Part shown: piece by piece, positions 19,897 through 20,850 of the stretch | How positions within the stretch are numbered: position 1 is the first letter of the stretch | Layout: the number at the start of each line of letters is the position of its first letter | NCBI GenBank assembly: GCA_023078555.1 | Contig: JALAAN010000032.1 | Coordinates: 1-20,850, forward strand | Reading direction: 5' to 3' | DNA length: 20,850 nt | Source: Ulva prolifera | Taxonomy: Eukaryota; Chlorophyta; Ulvophyceae; Ulvales; Ulvaceae | The notes under the pieces: model-generated | What the model saw: only the letters and a program-made list of their open reading frames with translations | Database searches by the model: none | Told to the model about the DNA's origin: nothing | Made by a program: the position numbers and the translations under genes

Positions 19897-19898
<2 letters not shown>

Positions 19899-19931
<33 letters not shown>
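19899..19931. repeat. Poly-G tract
   Basis: 33 uninterrupted G bases. It has potential to form a G-quadruplex on the plus strand. The flanks differ from those of the poly-C tract at 1006-1094, so the two are not copies of one element. Exact length is uncertain. Confidence 0.95.
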
Positions 19932-19933
<2 letters not shown>

Positions 19934-19936
19934 ATA

Positions 19937-20344
19937 TCACAGGGACGGGGCTTCAAGGTCATCTCGTTCAGGTATTGCTGCGGCAATGGACAATCCGGTG
20001 GTAGTGCGGTCGATATCTCGTGTGCTCCTTGCTAATGGTATGGACTGGTCTGAACCTGAGTCCCCAGGATCAGCTCGGGTGTTGACTGTGAGCAAGTACA
20101 GTGAATGTGAAATCGTGGCTTGCAAAGCGCACATACCATACACTGGCGTCATTGAAGGCACTGCGCTATCCTGCATATACACACTCGAGATGCAGTTTGG
20201 GGTGCCAGCTGTGCCAGCTGTCATGTAGGATCCTTCTGACTCACGGTTTTCAAAAGAAATATCTTGAGCTAGAATGTACCACACATTCTCTCTCAACAAC
20301 ATGCTGAACACGGTAGATGCCCATGAGCACTCTGGAAGCTGCAT
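19937..20344 (-). CDS. Possible trypsin-like peptidase fragment (GDSGS motif)
   Basis: A minus-strand frame from ATG 20344 to 19937 gives 135 residues. Around residue 90 it reads YLLTVNTRADPGDSGS. This matches the context of the catalytic serine in chymotrypsin-fold peptidases (GDSG, here at 20054-20065), with a preceding beta-rich stretch (VPSMTPVYGMCALQATISHS). Downstream, SIAAAIPERDD could be the end of the domain. The His and Asp of a catalytic triad are not visible, and the frame is short, so at best this is a C-terminal exon or a fragment. The opposite strand is also open (19836-20228, through the poly-G tract). The motif is seen; the family assignment is tentative. Confidence 0.3.
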   Translation of the reverse strand: MQLPECSWASTVFSMLLRENVWYILAQDISFENRESEGSYMTAGTAGTPNCISSVYMQDSAVPSMTPVYGMCALQATISHSLYLLTVNTRADPGDSGSDQSIPLARSTRDIDRTTTGLSIAAAIPERDDLEAPSL

Positions 20345-20456
20345 GCCGAAACTTGCAATAGAACTTGCATGGTCTGTTTATACTCCAGTGTCGAGACAGG
20401 TCCAGTGTATGAGCTTGACAGTGCAATCAGTTCTGGACGATCATACCCAAACTTAC

Positions 20457-20544
20457 AGTCAGGCCCAGAATGCACACTTCCTAGCGGTGGCTCGATGCCC
20501 GGCCTCTGTCCTTTGCAACTATAGTCAGGCCCAGACTGCACACT
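20457..20544. repeat. Direct repeat of 22 bp, 66 bp apart
   Basis: AGTCAGGCCCAGAATGCACA plus CT at 20457-20478 recurs at 20523-20544 with one mismatch (A to C). Flanking bases are also partly similar. It is probably a degenerate two-copy tandem repeat with a 66-bp period. Confidence 0.8.
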
Positions 20545-20574
20545 GCCACCACTGTCTGACGCGGTTCTGATCAC

Positions 20575-20850
20575 CTACAGTCATGCTTACACTGCTCTTA
20601 TACTATCCAGTGCGCGGAATCAGGTGAGCCCATCTTCTTTTTCTGTACGCAAACTACACCTATCTCACGACACAAGGGATTGATCAGGCTGAGTGGACCT
20701 GTGCAGGGCCAGCTTCCTATGGATGTACCTGCAGTACAAAGAAAGAGTGATGCACTAATCGTGCCTGATCAGGTGTCGTAATGTGTGTCTGCCCTCTGAG
20801 CATAGTCTCTACCACCCTGGCCTCGAGTTTCAGCTCATCCCAGGGCCTGA
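20575..20850. other. Right edge, nothing recognised
   Basis: No frame of note and no repeat or RNA feature was seen. Confidence 0.4.

Noticed and set aside
1006..19931. The C and G tracts as terminal repeats of one large mobile element
   Set aside because: The sequences next to the two tracts share nothing beyond the homopolymer, and no transposase, integrase or reverse transcriptase was seen between them.

Overview
The window looks like nuclear DNA of a green alga, most likely a chlorophyte; the species cannot be fixed from this sequence. The clues are moderately high GC, long stretches without recognisable genes, homopolymer C/G tracts and, above all, two plant-type NB-ARC/LRR (NLR) genes. 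Nothing indicates a bacterium, organelle or virus.

Layout. 1-1846: no recognisable gene; an 89-nt poly-C tract with one interruption lies at 1006-1094. 1847-5678 (+): NLR gene A. It has a helical N-terminal segment, a complete but frame-scrambled NB-ARC, and then LRRs that end in an intact 1.2-kb reading frame of about 15 diverged repeats. 5679-12542: about 6.9 kb with no gene I can name; it contains a four-unit minisatellite with a 42-bp period (10639-10809). 12543-15604 (+): NLR gene B, a paralogue with the same order of parts, a different N-terminus, and an LRR block built from twelve nearly identical 72-bp units. 15605-20850: mostly unassigned, with some protein-like pieces on the minus strand, a 33-nt poly-G run (19899-19931) and a minus-strand frame carrying a GDSGS motif (19937-20344).

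How the genes fit together. In A and B the P-loop, kinase-2, RNBS-B, an ELF-type helix, GLPL-like, RNBS-D-like and MHD-like motifs all occur in the right order, so both descend from one NB-ARC-LRR ancestor. Both are split by single-base frame changes: I count about 18 in A, all upstream of 4434, and about 8 in B. They may be decaying genes, genes with uncorrected sequencing indels, or partly genes with small introns; the sequence alone does not settle this. By analogy with plant NLRs, the products would act as nucleotide-dependent intracellular immune switches with LRR sensor surfaces. The two N-termini differ, so one could be a signalling partner and the other a sensor, but that is inference.

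The most notable signals are the module structure of gene B's LRR array (three unit types in the order GGKF-GKKKFF), paired indels inside single units that restore the frame, and the contrast in gene A between a shredded NB-ARC and an undamaged LRR frame.
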